Below, one piece after another: positions 30,576 through 39,950 of a stretch of DNA of 64,000 nucleotides. Origin of the DNA: Cystobacter fuscus. Lineage in GTDB: Bacteria; Myxococcota; Myxococcia; Myxococcales; Myxococcaceae. Location of the stretch: assembly GCF_002305875.1 (NCBI RefSeq), contig NZ_CP022098.1, forward strand, positions 3,162,001 through 3,226,000, read 5' to 3'. Position 1 is the first letter of the stretch; each line of letters begins with the position of its first letter. A program made the translations under genes and the position numbers. The notes beneath the pieces are model-generated. The model saw only the letters and a list, made by a program, of their open reading frames with translations. It ran no database searches and was not told the origin of the DNA.

Positions 30576-32804
30576 TCACTCCACGCGCTTGTCGTTGCGC
30601 ATCTGGGCGCGCACCAGCTCCGCGTAGATGCCGCCCCGCAGGAGCAGCTCCTGGTGCCTGCCCGCCTCCACCAGGCGGCCCTCGTCCATGACCAGGATGA
30701 GATCCGCATCCACCACGGTGCTCAGCCGGTGGGCGATGATGACGCGGGTGCACTGGAGCGAGGCGAGCGACTGTTGCACCCGGCTCTCGGTGATGGCGTC
30801 GAGGGCACTGGTGGCCTCGTCCAGCAGGAGGACCGCCGGCTTCTGCATCAGCGCCCGGGCCAGTGCCACCCGTTGCCGCTGGCCTCCCGAGAGCGAGGCG
30901 CCTCGATCCATCAGGGGCGTGTCATAACCCATGGGCATGCCCATGATGTCGCCGTGGAGCTGGGCCAGTCGGGCCGCCTCGATGACGGGCTCCAGCGGGG
31001 CGGCCGGGTCCCGGATGGCGATGTTGGCTCGCAGGGTGGAACCGAAGAAGGTCGGCTCCTGGGGCACCACGCCCACCTGGCTGCGGACCGAGTGCAGATC
31101 CAACTCCGTCAGCTCCTCCCCATCGAGGAGGATGCGCCCCGCGGTGGGCAGATACAGGCCGAGCAACAGGTTGGCCAGCGTCGTCTTCCCGGCGCCCGAG
31201 CGGCCGACGATCGCCACGGACTGGCCGGGCTCGATGCGCACCGACACGTCCTGCACCACGAGCGGGGACATGGTCGCGTAGCGGAAGGACACCCGGTCCA
31301 GCTCGATGCCCCCCTTGAGTTTCACCGTGCGGCCGGGCTTGGACGGGTCCTGCTCGGGCGCCGTGTCCAACACGTCGTCGATGCGCTCGATGTAGCTGCG
31401 CAGCAGTTGCAGTTGCGAGCCCGCGGTGACCAGGTTGCCCAGCGGCACCAGCAGTGCCCCGGCGAGCACGTTGAGCCCCATCATGGTGCCCAGCGACATC
31501 TTCTCCCCCAGCACCAGCAGGGAGCCGACGGTGAGCAGCACCAGCGGCGCCACCAGCCGCAGCGTTCCCGTGAGCGCGTCCACCCACGCCGTCAGCTGGC
31601 CCTGCTTCAGCGACACGTTGAGCACGTTGACGAAGTTCTCCGAGAAGCGCTGCACCGCCTGGTTCTCCGTGCCGAAGGCCTTCAGCGTCTGGATGCCGAT
31701 GAGCATCTCGACCTGGTAGCTCTGGTGCTTCGCCTCGACCTCCAGGTTCTCCGACATCAACGCGCGCTGGCGCCGCATGGACAGCAGGAGGACGAGGATC
31801 TGCATCGCGCCCAGCCCCAGCACGATGAACGCCATGAGCGGGCTCACCACGAACAGCACCACGAAGTAGAGGACCACCAGGGCGCCATCCAGCAGGGTGG
31901 AGAGCGTGCTGGAGGAGAGGATCTCCCGCACCGTGGCATTGCTGTTGAGCCGCTGCAGCAGATCGCCCGCCGCGCGCACCTGGAAGAACGCGTAGGGCAG
32001 GCCCACCAGGTGTTCCATGAAGCCCAGCGTCATGTTCGAGTCCATGCGCGTGCGCAGCTCGAGCAGCAGGTGGCCGCGGATGAGCGAGGTGAGCAGCTGG
32101 AAGCCAGCCAGGGCGAGGAAGCCCAGGCCCACCACCAGCAGCAGGCGGGTGTCCCCCTGGGGCACCACGCGATCGATGATCAGCCCCGTCAGTGCCGGCA
32201 CCGCCAGCGCGAAGAGCTGCAGGATGAGCGAGACGACGATGATGCGCTGGAGGAGGTGCGAGTGCTGGAGCACCTGCAGCGCGTAGCGCGCGGCGGAGCG
32301 GGGACGCGGCTTCTTGCCCGTCTCGAAGTTCTCGCCCGGCTCGAACAGCAGCGCCACGCCGGTGAAGGATTGGCGGAAGCGCTCCAGGGACACCTTGCGC
32401 CGGCCGTAGCCGGGGTCGAGCATGTGGACGCCGTCCCGCCCCAGCTTCTCGAAGACGACGAAGTGCGAGAACTGCCAGTGGAGGATGGTGCCGGGAGGCA
32501 GGTACGTCAGCGCGTCCTCGTCCACGGAGATGCCACGTCCTCGCAGCCCGAAGCTCTGGGCCGTGCGCAGGATGTCCAGCGCGGAGACTCCGTCGCGCGC
32601 CGCGCCCATCGCCTGTCGGACTTCCTCCAGACGCACGGGCTTCCCATGGTAGCCGAGCACCATGGCGAGCGAGGCGATGCCACACTCGGTCTCCGAGAGC
32701 TGGCGCACGAGCGGGATGCGGCGCTCGCGGCCCTTCACGTGGAGGTTGCGGAACGCGGGAAAGCGCTCGGTGAGGCCCGGATGCCGGGCGGCTTCAGTCC
32801 TCAT
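30576..32804 (-). CDS. C39-peptidase ABC exporter (SunT/LagD type)
   Basis: 742 residues. The N-terminal C39 cysteine peptidase (about 30-150) has its catalytic set: Cys41 in ETECGIASLAM, His114 in FSHFVVF and Asp130 in LDPGYG. Five to six membrane helices follow (about 180-440), then a nucleotide-binding domain with Walker A VGRSGAGKTT, signature LSGGQRQR and LLLDEATSALD. Such exporters cut a leader peptide, usually after a double glycine, and send the rest across the inner membrane. The two adaptor genes overlap or touch it upstream (11-bp overlap with the HlyD gene). No double-glycine precursor was found nearby. Confidence 0.94.
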   Translation of the reverse strand: MRTEAARHPGLTERFPAFRNLHVKGRERRIPLVRQLSETECGIASLAMVLGYHGKPVRLEEVRQAMGAARDGVSALDILRTAQSFGLRGRGISVDEDALTYLPPGTILHWQFSHFVVFEKLGRDGVHMLDPGYGRRKVSLERFRQSFTGVALLFEPGENFETGKKPRPRSAARYALQVLQHSHLLQRIIVVSLILQLFALAVPALTGLIIDRVVPQGDTRLLLVVGLGFLALAGFQLLTSLIRGHLLLELRTRMDSNMTLGFMEHLVGLPYAFFQVRAAGDLLQRLNSNATVREILSSSTLSTLLDGALVVLYFVVLFVVSPLMAFIVLGLGAMQILVLLLSMRRQRALMSENLEVEAKHQSYQVEMLIGIQTLKAFGTENQAVQRFSENFVNVLNVSLKQGQLTAWVDALTGTLRLVAPLVLLTVGSLLVLGEKMSLGTMMGLNVLAGALLVPLGNLVTAGSQLQLLRSYIERIDDVLDTAPEQDPSKPGRTVKLKGGIELDRVSFRYATMSPLVVQDVSVRIEPGQSVAIVGRSGAGKTTLANLLLGLYLPTAGRILLDGEELTELDLHSVRSQVGVVPQEPTFFGSTLRANIAIRDPAAPLEPVIEAARLAQLHGDIMGMPMGYDTPLMDRGASLSGGQRQRVALARALMQKPAVLLLDEATSALDAITESRVQQSLASLQCTRVIIAHRLSTVVDADLILVMDEGRLVEAGRHQELLLRGGIYAELVRAQMRNDKRVE

Positions 32805-33741
32805 GTCCCAGTGCTCCCTTCAGACCTGGAATCAGCGTGACGAGGATGCGCTCGGTGCTCACCCGGGCATCGGCCTGGGCCAGCATCCCGTCGAAGTAGT
32901 TGAAGGTTCTTCCCTTGATGCGGAACGTGGACGCCGGAGCCTCCGCCCTCACCACCACCAGGGGGCCCGAGAGGGACAGGGCATCCCCGCTGTCCGCGCC
33001 CAGGTAGCGGCGCACCTCGTTGGGGCCGACGATCTGGTCTCCCACGGACTGGATGGTGAACGTCTGGTACTCGTGGCTGAAGCCGTTGAGCTCCACGCGC
33101 AGCGGCTTGCCCGGCTCGAGCCGCGGCCGGTAGCCACCGGGCAGCAGCGCCACCATCGTCACGTGGACCCTGTCCCCCGTGACGGAGACGACGCTCTGTC
33201 CCGGGTTGACATACTGGCCCTCGCGGACCTTCAGGGTGCTCACGACACCGGCCTGGGGCGCGCGCAGCGTGCGGGCCTGTTGACGCGCTTGTGCCAGCTC
33301 GCGCTCGGCGCGCAGCGAGGTGAGCGTCTGACGCGCGGCCCCGTCCGAAGGATCCTGCAGCACCCGGACGAGCTGCAAGTCGAACTCACGCTGGATGCGC
33401 TCCAACGTGGCCGTCTCCTCCCGCGAGAGGAAGCTCACCAGGGGCTGGCCCGCCTCCACCCGTTGTCCGGGCCGCACGTCCACCGAGGCGACGATGCCCG
33501 GTGCCTCGACGGTGAGTTCGCTCCGGCCCTCGACCTTCACCATGGCGGGGCCGGAGGCGTACTCGGGGATGGTGCCGAGCAGCGAGTAGAGGACGGCGGC
33601 GACGGCCAGGGCGAGCAGCACCCAGTACGTCCACCGCGTCCATCTGGGGGAGATGCGCAGGAGGTCTCCCTCGTCCTGCGTCCCCTCGTGATGGCGCAAG
33701 GCTTCTTCACGGAAGATGCGAGTAGGCCGGGTGGCTTGCAT
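32794..33741 (-). CDS. HlyD-family membrane fusion protein
   Basis: 315 residues. One N-terminal membrane helix (TYWVLLALAVAAVLYSLL, about 37-54) is followed by a biotinyl-lipoyl-like half, VEAPGIVASVDVRPGQRVEAG, a short helical hairpin with QARQQARTLRAP, and a second lipoyl half, GVVSTLKVREGQYVNPG. This is the adaptor that links an inner-membrane ABC exporter to an outer-membrane channel. Its ATG lies 2 bp past the stop of the upstream adaptor (TAGccATG) and its end overlaps the ABC gene. No TolC gene is present, so a channel from elsewhere would be needed. Confidence 0.92.
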   Translation of the reverse strand: MQATRPTRIFREEALRHHEGTQDEGDLLRISPRWTRWTYWVLLALAVAAVLYSLLGTIPEYASGPAMVKVEGRSELTVEAPGIVASVDVRPGQRVEAGQPLVSFLSREETATLERIQREFDLQLVRVLQDPSDGAARQTLTSLRAERELAQARQQARTLRAPQAGVVSTLKVREGQYVNPGQSVVSVTGDRVHVTMVALLPGGYRPRLEPGKPLRVELNGFSHEYQTFTIQSVGDQIVGPNEVRRYLGADSGDALSLSGPLVVVRAEAPASTFRIKGRTFNYFDGMLAQADARVSTERILVTLIPGLKGALGHED

Positions 33742-33743
33742 GG

Positions 33744-34709
33744 CTAGGGCGTGGCTCCCGTGGTCATGGAGCCTCGCGTGTTCTTCTCATCGGGCCGTGG
33801 CTGGGGGCTTGAGTGGACGTGGACGACCATGCCCGTGGAGACCTCGCGGGGTGGTGGCTGGCTGAAGGTGGCGGTGGCGAAGACCAGGCGGGCCGCGGCA
33901 TCCACCTCGGGGGCGATGTTCTCCACGACTCCCTGGAGGGAGAGGTTTCGTTGGAGCACTTTCAGCTCCACGGGGGTTCCCGGCTGGAACGCGCCTGCCT
34001 GCTCCTCGGTCACGGCGAAGCGCACCTTCCACTCACCCGTGCCGAGCAACCGGAGCACGGGCTGCCCCGCGGCCAGGCGCGTGCCTGGGCCGACGAGCCG
34101 GGCCGCCACCACGCCCGCGAAGGGCGCCACGAGCGTGGCGTCATCGAGGTGCTGTTTCAGCTCGGTCACCTGGGCCTGTCGCTGGAGCGTCTGGGCCCGG
34201 GCCGCCTGCACGCGGGCGGCGGCGGTGCTCTCCTCGTAGCTCACCCTGTCCAGCTCTTCCTTCGAGTAGACACCCAGTTGCAGCGAGCGCGGAGTGAAGT
34301 AGCGGTCCTTCCGGGCACGTGCCGCGGAGAGGGCGAGCGAGGCGGCGCGTTCCTCGGCGCGCGAACCCTGGAGGGAGGCCTCGGCGGCGGCCAGTTCCTG
34401 TTGGAGTGAGCGCATGTCGAGACGGGCGAGCACCTGTCCCTCCTGGACGGACTGGCCGACCTCGACGTCCACCTGCTCCAGTCGCGAGTCGAAGCGGGAG
34501 CTCACGTCCACGGAGTCCTTGGGAATGACGACGCCCAGGCAGGGCTGCTGGGTGCCCGAGCGGGGAGCGGCTCCACCGTCCACCACCTGGGCGGGCGGCG
34601 GGCCGTTCCCTCTCGTGCTGGGACTCGCGAGGGCGGGCGCCCCGGCCCCCACGCTCCCCAGGCAGACCAGTCCCGAACTCACGGCCATCCTCCACACCCA
34701 ACGACGCAT
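33744..34709 (-). CDS. Secreted periplasmic adaptor protein
   Basis: 321 residues from the ATG at 34709, preceded by GGAGG; the open frame runs further upstream but lacks a better start. A cleavable signal peptide (MRRWVWRMAVSSGLVCLG, ending GAPALA) replaces the membrane anchor. The rest has the adaptor plan: lipoyl half QVDVEVGQSVQEGQVLARLD, a long alpha hairpin with many Ala, Arg and Glu, second lipoyl half ATLVAPFAGVVAARLVGPGTRLAAG, and a beta barrel. It is first in the exporter operon. Having one anchored and one soluble adaptor in the same operon is unusual and may mean a mixed adaptor ring. Confidence 0.88.
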   Translation of the reverse strand: MRRWVWRMAVSSGLVCLGSVGAGAPALASPSTRGNGPPPAQVVDGGAAPRSGTQQPCLGVVIPKDSVDVSSRFDSRLEQVDVEVGQSVQEGQVLARLDMRSLQQELAAAEASLQGSRAEERAASLALSAARARKDRYFTPRSLQLGVYSKEELDRVSYEESTAAARVQAARAQTLQRQAQVTELKQHLDDATLVAPFAGVVAARLVGPGTRLAAGQPVLRLLGTGEWKVRFAVTEEQAGAFQPGTPVELKVLQRNLSLQGVVENIAPEVDAAARLVFATATFSQPPPREVSTGMVVHVHSSPQPRPDEKNTRGSMTTGATP

Positions 34710-34730
34710 TCCGTGCCTCCGGTGACAGGT

Positions 34731-34818
34731 TCCTTCCGGAAGGAGGCGGCCCGGGTGCGTTGTGACGATTTCCGGCGTGATTCCCTCGATGGCTGACGAA
34801 AGGACCTTCTCGTCACAA
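34731..34818. promoter_or_regulatory. Divergent promoter region with two symmetric elements
   Basis: Between the exporter operon and the gene at 34891 there is a perfect 14-bp palindrome TCCTTCCGGAAGGA (34731-34744), and a wider inverted repeat TTGTGACGA (34760-34768) with TCGTCACAA (34810-34818), spacer 41 bp. The elements could be operators for one or both directions. No regulator gene is adjacent. Confidence 0.4.
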
Positions 34819-34890
34819 TCCAGAACGGACCCCTCCCTCCCTGACGCGGCCCCCCGGGCCGCACCTTGATGGCATTGAAGGAGGAGCACC

Positions 34891-35319
34891 ATGCAAGCCG
34901 CGCCCGTACAATCCACTCCGGAAACGTCCGCCGAGCCCCTCACGCCCAACGACTTCGAGCTGGAAGGCTGGGACGCGTCCGTCCATTTCTCGACGACCAG
35001 CATCACCGGGGAGCCCCGGTTCGACTACCAGGACTGCCGCCGCAAGGTGAACGTGAGGGGAGAGGACATCCGTCTGGTGGAGACGGAGGTTGGAACGCTG
35101 GTGACCGTCACGCTCGAGCCGGATGCCGACGCGGGCGAGCTGCTCTTCTCGGTGCTGATTCCGAGGGCCCGCGTCGATGGCCCGGAGCGCAAGGTGCTCA
35201 TCGAGACTCAGGGCTTCATCACCCGGAGCTGTCTCGCGCGAGGCCCCGCCGCGGATGCCCAGCTCCAGACGTACGTCATCCTCCCGCTGCGCGGCTGGGC
35301 GATGTCCTTTGCTTTCTGA
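34891..35319 (+). CDS. Unrecognised cytoplasmic protein
   Basis: 142 residues from the ATG at 34891 with GGAGGAG just upstream. There is no signal peptide or membrane helix. The chain is mostly beta-type, with an acidic N-terminal third and two cysteines, DYQDC and ITRSC. It ends in RGWAMSFAF. No family was recognised. It is divergent from the C39 exporter operon with a symmetric promoter region between, so it could be a partner or exported substrate, but it has no double-glycine leader. Confidence 0.7.
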   Translation: MQAAPVQSTPETSAEPLTPNDFELEGWDASVHFSTTSITGEPRFDYQDCRRKVNVRGEDIRLVETEVGTLVTVTLEPDADAGELLFSVLIPRARVDGPERKVLIETQGFITRSCLARGPAADAQLQTYVILPLRGWAMSFAF

Positions 35320-35451
35320 GTGGACTGGCCAGCGGGCAGGCGTTTCATGGGTCAACCGAATAGGAGTAGACGGACCAGCTCACGCCTGGGCATACTGAGA
35401 GTGTTGTAGAGGTGACTTTTCGTCCTGGTTGAAGAAAGGAACCGGTAGCGT

Positions 35452-35907
35452 ATGACTCTCAAGGGCTTTCTCGCGGGCAGTGTTGGCGCGGTCGTTCTCC
35501 TCGGACCCCAGCTTTCGTATGCCTGGCCTGTGAACGCGGATCAGCGCGGGTGGGTCGACTTCATTGATCTCAATACATACCCTGGTCCCATCGCCGGGCC
35601 CACGCAGACGCTGGGCTTTCATGGATGGGCCTGCGTTCGTCCAGGTCTGAATGACTATGGCGTGCCTCCGACGAGTGTCGCCATCTATTATGCGACGACC
35701 CGCAATGGTCCCCGTACCAGGTTGTCCGTTCTCCCGGGGCCCAAGACTGAGACTCGTGCCGATGTCTATGCCGCTGGCGCTTGCGCAATCTATGACACTG
35801 GCTTCTCGGTATGGGTCGCGAAGCCCGTGAGCACCCAGGCGTATTACTTCGTCCACTACCTGGGTCCGTATGGAGAGATCGAACTGGAAGGCCAGTCCTA
35901 CTTCTGA
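35452..35907 (+). CDS. Secreted protein of unknown function
   Basis: 151 residues with a signal peptide (KGFLAGSVGAVVLLG, cleavage after SYA). The mature part starts WPVNADQRGWVDFIDLN and is Gly/Tyr-rich and beta-type, with two cysteines (GWACVRPG and GACAIYD) that could form a disulfide. It resembles small beta-sandwich proteins in style, but no family was recognised. AAAGGAAC stands before the ATG. Next gene is on the same strand, 61 bp away. Confidence 0.75.
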   Translation: MTLKGFLAGSVGAVVLLGPQLSYAWPVNADQRGWVDFIDLNTYPGPIAGPTQTLGFHGWACVRPGLNDYGVPPTSVAIYYATTRNGPRTRLSVLPGPKTETRADVYAAGACAIYDTGFSVWVAKPVSTQAYYFVHYLGPYGEIELEGQSYF

Positions 35908-35968
35908 GTCCGCCGACACGACACCCGGGTGGGATTGCTAGGATGCTCCCATTCCGGGAGGCGTTGCA

Positions 35969-37855
35969 TTGAAGACCAGGGTGGTAGTGGGGTTGCTGGC
36001 GGTGGTGTTGCTCGTGGGGGTGGGCTACGTCGTCCACCGCGTGATGTCTGGCGCGGAGGGAACACCGCCGCGGGAGTCTCCGCGGACGCCTCCGCAAGCG
36101 GCTCCCTCCTCTCCTCGCACCCTATACGTGTCCACGCCCTGGGCCAGGCTCCATGACGAGCCTCGGCCCGATGCCCATTCGTGGGATCTCTCGCCGCTGG
36201 GCGCGAGGATCGACGTCGACGCGGCCTCGGTCCGCGACGGCTTCGTCTTCGTCAGGAATTTCATGTCGGAAGGCGAGGGGCGGGGTCTGGATGGCTACCT
36301 GCGTGAGAGCGATCTGCGCGACCAGCCCTTCACCTTCGACGAGGCCTGGAACGAGGCGTCGAAGGCCCTCTCCGCCCTGAAGATCGAGAGCGCCTCGCGC
36401 TACCTGCGGCTGGCCTCCCGTCTCGATCCCTCCCGGCGAGAGCCCCTGGAGATGCAGCTGGCCCTCGCCGACGAGCGCCACCTCGCCGACTCCGAGGCCG
36501 CGGCGATGCTGGCGAAGCTCGGGCCGGGTCCGGGACCGGAAGACGCGGAGAAGCTGGCGGTGGGAGACATCCGGTATGCGACCCCGATGAACTTCTCGGA
36601 GGGGCTCGAGGGACTCCGCGATGCTCCCGATGCGACGACTCCAGTCCGGCGGCAGGTGGAAAAGGATGAGCCGCTCCGTGTCCTGGAGATCCAGGACGAG
36701 TGGGTCCGGGTCGCGCGCGTGGATGACAGGACCCTGCGCGAGCTCGGCGCCGCCGCCGCTCAGGAACAACCGGACGATGCGGGCATCGCCGGGGGCGCCC
36801 CGGATGATTCAGGCACTCCGGACGCCGAGCAGGACGGGGGAGAGGTGCCACTCTCCACCGGGGGTCCACCACCACCCGCCGAGCCGCCCCTGTTCACCGG
36901 CTTCCTGCGGTCACCCGCGCTCAACCCCTGGCCTGAAGACCGGGAGCGGTTGGAACGGCACCTGAAGCTGCACTCTCAGGCGGGAGACTCGCGGCAGGAA
37001 GTCCGGCTCCTGGTGGGCAGGGCGATGAGCGCGCCGGGCGCATCCTCCGAGCGTGCCCGGGCGGAGCAGGTGTTGCTCACCCTCGCGTTGAAGGCCCGGC
37101 AGTACGCCATCGCGGCCCGCGCGGCGGTCCGGCTCAGGAAGCTCGACGACACGACCGCCGAGCTCACCTATGTGTTCGGATGCCGGGGTGATCGTCGGCG
37201 GGCCGGGTTGCTCAAGGCCTCGGAGATCGATCTGGCTCAACCCGGACAGGGCCTGAAGGACGCCTGTCTGCTCCATGACCGCGACCCCGAGAGCTGCGTT
37301 TTCTGCTCCAGCGATGAGGACCTCGAGGGGGCTCCTTCGAATTCCAGTGCCAACAGGGCCCGGGAGGAGAAGCGGCGGAACGGCGAGCAGCAGCTCCAGG
37401 AGCGGCTCCGGAAGGCTTTTCCGGACGGACCCTGGCTGCGCGTGCGCTATGAGGAGACACCGGCCTCTGCCCGGAACGGGCTGCCGTTGTACGTGCTCAG
37501 CGAGTCGTATGAGATGAGTTGGAGTTGCCGGAGCGGGGCCTATTTCGCCCATCCGGACAAGGGGAAGGTCAAGAGAGAGGCCGTTCAGGTGGAGTGGCCC
37601 CGGAGCGGAGAAGCCCTGCTCTGGCTGACCCCCGCCTATCAAGGCAATGCCTCGATGACGGTTCGCTTCCTGGAGGATCCGGAGCGAGATGAACTCCGCC
37701 CCGTTGTCAGCGTGCCCGCGTCCGGCATCAGGACTCCACGGGAACTCTACGAGGGCAAGCACCTGCGAATCAGTCATCTCTTCCAGACGTCGGATGAGCT
37801 GCTTCCCTACGCCTTCGCTCCCCAACTCGACGGTTGTCCCGGGGCTCCGGACTGA
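35969..37855 (+). CDS. Membrane-anchored protein with SH3-like segment
   Basis: 628 residues from the TTG at 35969, preceded by GGGAGG. A single N-terminal membrane helix (VVVGLLAVVLLVGVGYVV, about 4-21) is followed by a Pro/Ser linker. A region at about 50-110 (LYVSTPWARLHDEP, RNFMSEGEGRGLDGYLRES) is like a bacterial SH3 domain, and a second one sits at about 190-255. In between and after are helical repeats. A CFCSS cysteine pair occurs at about 447. No family was recognised. The layout suggests a periplasmic or surface protein that binds cell wall. Confidence 0.75.
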   Translation: MKTRVVVGLLAVVLLVGVGYVVHRVMSGAEGTPPRESPRTPPQAAPSSPRTLYVSTPWARLHDEPRPDAHSWDLSPLGARIDVDAASVRDGFVFVRNFMSEGEGRGLDGYLRESDLRDQPFTFDEAWNEASKALSALKIESASRYLRLASRLDPSRREPLEMQLALADERHLADSEAAAMLAKLGPGPGPEDAEKLAVGDIRYATPMNFSEGLEGLRDAPDATTPVRRQVEKDEPLRVLEIQDEWVRVARVDDRTLRELGAAAAQEQPDDAGIAGGAPDDSGTPDAEQDGGEVPLSTGGPPPPAEPPLFTGFLRSPALNPWPEDRERLERHLKLHSQAGDSRQEVRLLVGRAMSAPGASSERARAEQVLLTLALKARQYAIAARAAVRLRKLDDTTAELTYVFGCRGDRRRAGLLKASEIDLAQPGQGLKDACLLHDRDPESCVFCSSDEDLEGAPSNSSANRAREEKRRNGEQQLQERLRKAFPDGPWLRVRYEETPASARNGLPLYVLSESYEMSWSCRSGAYFAHPDKGKVKREAVQVEWPRSGEALLWLTPAYQGNASMTVRFLEDPERDELRPVVSVPASGIRTPRELYEGKHLRISHLFQTSDELLPYAFAPQLDGCPGAPD

Positions 37856-37970
37856 AGTTCGTGTCCAGGGAGCTCCGTGCCTGACGCCGACATGAAGCGG
37901 CGGCTTCTTTCGAGAGAAAGAAGTGGTATGGTGACAGGTGCCGGCACTGGTTCTCAACAAGGAGATCTAG

Positions 37971-38336
37971 GTGTTCAAGCTGACATCCGCGACGTTCAAG
38001 GCCATGTCGAAGGAAGCGGCGAAAACCTTTCCCGATAGACTGCTCGCCTTCATACGCGAGCACCTTCCCGAGAAGTCAGGGGAGGGCGCCCGCGCGGAAC
38101 TTCAGGTGGCCCTCGTGCGTGGGAGGTGGTGGGGTCTCACCTCGGAGCGGGAGCTGGCAGCCTATGCCGTCCTCGCCTTCATTCGAGGAATGCACTTCGA
38201 TGAAGAAGCGTGGATCAAGCAGATTCTGGAGGACGCCAGTCTCGTCTTCTCCGAGCGGCTCGACAAGGTCTATGAGCAACTCATCCGCGAGGCCGTCGTC
38301 GCCGACTCCGCGCTTGCTCGGGGGGTGCACCCATGA
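37971..38336 (+). CDS. Small helical protein of unknown function
   Basis: 121 residues from the GTG at 37971, with GGAG seven bases upstream. It is helical and has no signal peptide or membrane span; central part ALVRGRWWGLTSERELAAYA. Its stop overlaps the next start (ATGA), so it is translationally tied to the peptidoglycan-binding gene at 38333 and may be its partner or immunity protein (inference). Just upstream, 37904-37923 forms a CTTCTTTC/GAAAGAAG hairpin, and 37938-37947 a GTGCCGGCAC palindrome. Confidence 0.7.
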   Translation: MFKLTSATFKAMSKEAAKTFPDRLLAFIREHLPEKSGEGARAELQVALVRGRWWGLTSERELAAYAVLAFIRGMHFDEEAWIKQILEDASLVFSERLDKVYEQLIREAVVADSALARGVHP

Positions 38337-39632
38337 ATGCCGAGAGGCTCCGGCAGATTCATGCGGCGCTCCAGCGCGACTTTGGTACGGAATCGGGTGT
38401 TTCCCAGTGTCCGGATCCGCGCCATGTGCATCTCGTCTATGCTCATGTCGCGGGTCAGGTGAAGGCGCGCGCACTCCGGCCGCTGGACCACACCGACTTC
38501 GAGCAACGCGTTGATTCGTGGACCTGGCCCACCACCACGCAGTACGAGGGCTGCCAGGTCATCAAACATGTCAGGCCTTATCGTGACTTCATCGGTGCGC
38601 GCTTTCTGTGGAAGGAACTCGCCGGGGTGCAAATCAGCCAGCTTCCCGCCAATGCCATCCCTCCGCCTGCCACGGTTGCTGATGGGGGCACGCTCATCAG
38701 GCTCATCCGGGGTGCTGGCCTCGACCCACAGCATCTGCTTCTCGACTCCCGGCTCGGCGGGACAACATGCCGAGCTGCCCGCGGGCACTACCCAGGTTAC
38801 TCTCAACTACCCCTCTCCGGGGACCGATTCGGAGTTGCACCTCATTGGCTTGATGCCATGGTTCCGGTTCGAGCTGCGTGGTCCGGGCGGACAGATCGAG
38901 TCCATCGATGATCCATGGACGTATCTCATCATTCGTAGGGGGCTGGAGGAGATAGGGCGCAATCTCCAACGAGATACATCACATGCAGCCCTTGCAAGGG
39001 CCTTCGAGATACAGCGCGTGGACTCGACGAGCTGCGCCATGATCTACCTGTTCCACAAAGCGGGTCTGGACGAGGATATCCAACGCGCCCAGGTTCAGTG
39101 GACCAGCTATCGTATCAGCTACGCCATCAGTCGTTATCGGCTCTCGGGGTCGACGAACCTGGGCGTTCTTGATGGTTTTCTACGCAGCCTTGGCTCGAAC
39201 ATCCCTGATGAGTTGAGATTGGCGAATGCCAATCAGGCCATCCGGGAGGGAACCGCCGAGGGCATTGTCTATCCACGGTTGGACGACATCTTCTCCGAGA
39301 CGGGGACGCAGCAGGGCTGGCGTGACTGGGCCACCCGTTGTGCCGATGCGAACAAGGAAATGGGAGGTGCGGCGCAAGGGGAAGCACCTGCCCAGCAAGG
39401 GCAAGCGCGGTCTCCGGTTCTCAGGCAGGGCGCGCGGGGTGCGGACGTCACGGAGCTGCAACGCCGACTGCAGCGTGCGGGTGTCTTCCAGGGCAACGTG
39501 GATGGTGTTTTCGGCCCTGGAACAGCGGAGGCCGTCAGGCAATTCCAGAGCTCACAGCCCGGCTTGCAGGCTGACGGTATCGTGGGCCCCGGGACCTGGA
39601 ACTCGCTCAATGGAGCGCGCCCCTCTCCGTGA
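38333..39632 (+). pseudogene. Frameshifted peptidoglycan-binding protein
   Basis: The start at 38333 overlaps the previous stop (ATGA). The frame reads sensible protein (GGTLIRLIRGAGLDPQHLL) until about 38755, then turns into Arg-rich sequence. Protein-like sequence resumes in another frame (ELPAGTTQVTLNYPSPG) at about 38775 and continues to 39632. One extra base near 38760-38769 explains it; corrected, the product would be 432 residues. Its C-terminal 60 residues are a peptidoglycan-binding type 1 domain (LRQGARGADVTELQRRL, DGVFGPGTAEAVRQFQ, DGIVGPGTWNSL). The first 370 residues are of no known family. It may be a real break or a sequencing error. Confidence 0.75.
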
Positions 39633-39732
39633 GGGGCAATTCGCGGAGGGTGCCTGGCTTTTTCCCCAACGAAGCCTCGGAGCCGGTGGGGACGGTTCAG
39701 TGGCCCGGTGGGAACGGGAGCTCATCCTGGTT

Positions 39733-39830
39733 TCCAGCTCCCGCTGCACCCCGGCCGCCTTCGTCGCGCTCAAGTAGACGGCCGGGTCCAGCAGATGCCC
39801 CTCCATCTCGTCCTTGCTCGCCTCGGTGTC
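39733..39830 (-). pseudogene. Duplicated fragment of ABC-F C-terminus
   Basis: The 318-bp gap between the peptidoglycan-binding gene and the kinase gene holds, on the minus strand, a decayed copy of a piece of the neighbouring ABC-F gene (its bases 41460-41560). Both code for nearly the same peptide: LLDPAVYLSATKAAGVQREL here and LLDPAVYSSATKAAGVQKEL in the gene. Flanking sequence is not similar. It is a leftover of a duplication or insertion event. The rest of the gap shows nothing but the ribosome site for the kinase. Confidence 0.8.
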
Positions 39831-39950
39831 CGAGGTGACCTTTCGTGTCATCTCCTCTGGTGACACGGCCCTACATCCGAGGTTACTTCCTCCATGACCT
39901 CGTAGTATAGGGTCGCGTCCTGGCGGTCGGACCAACGCGGAGGTGTGAGG

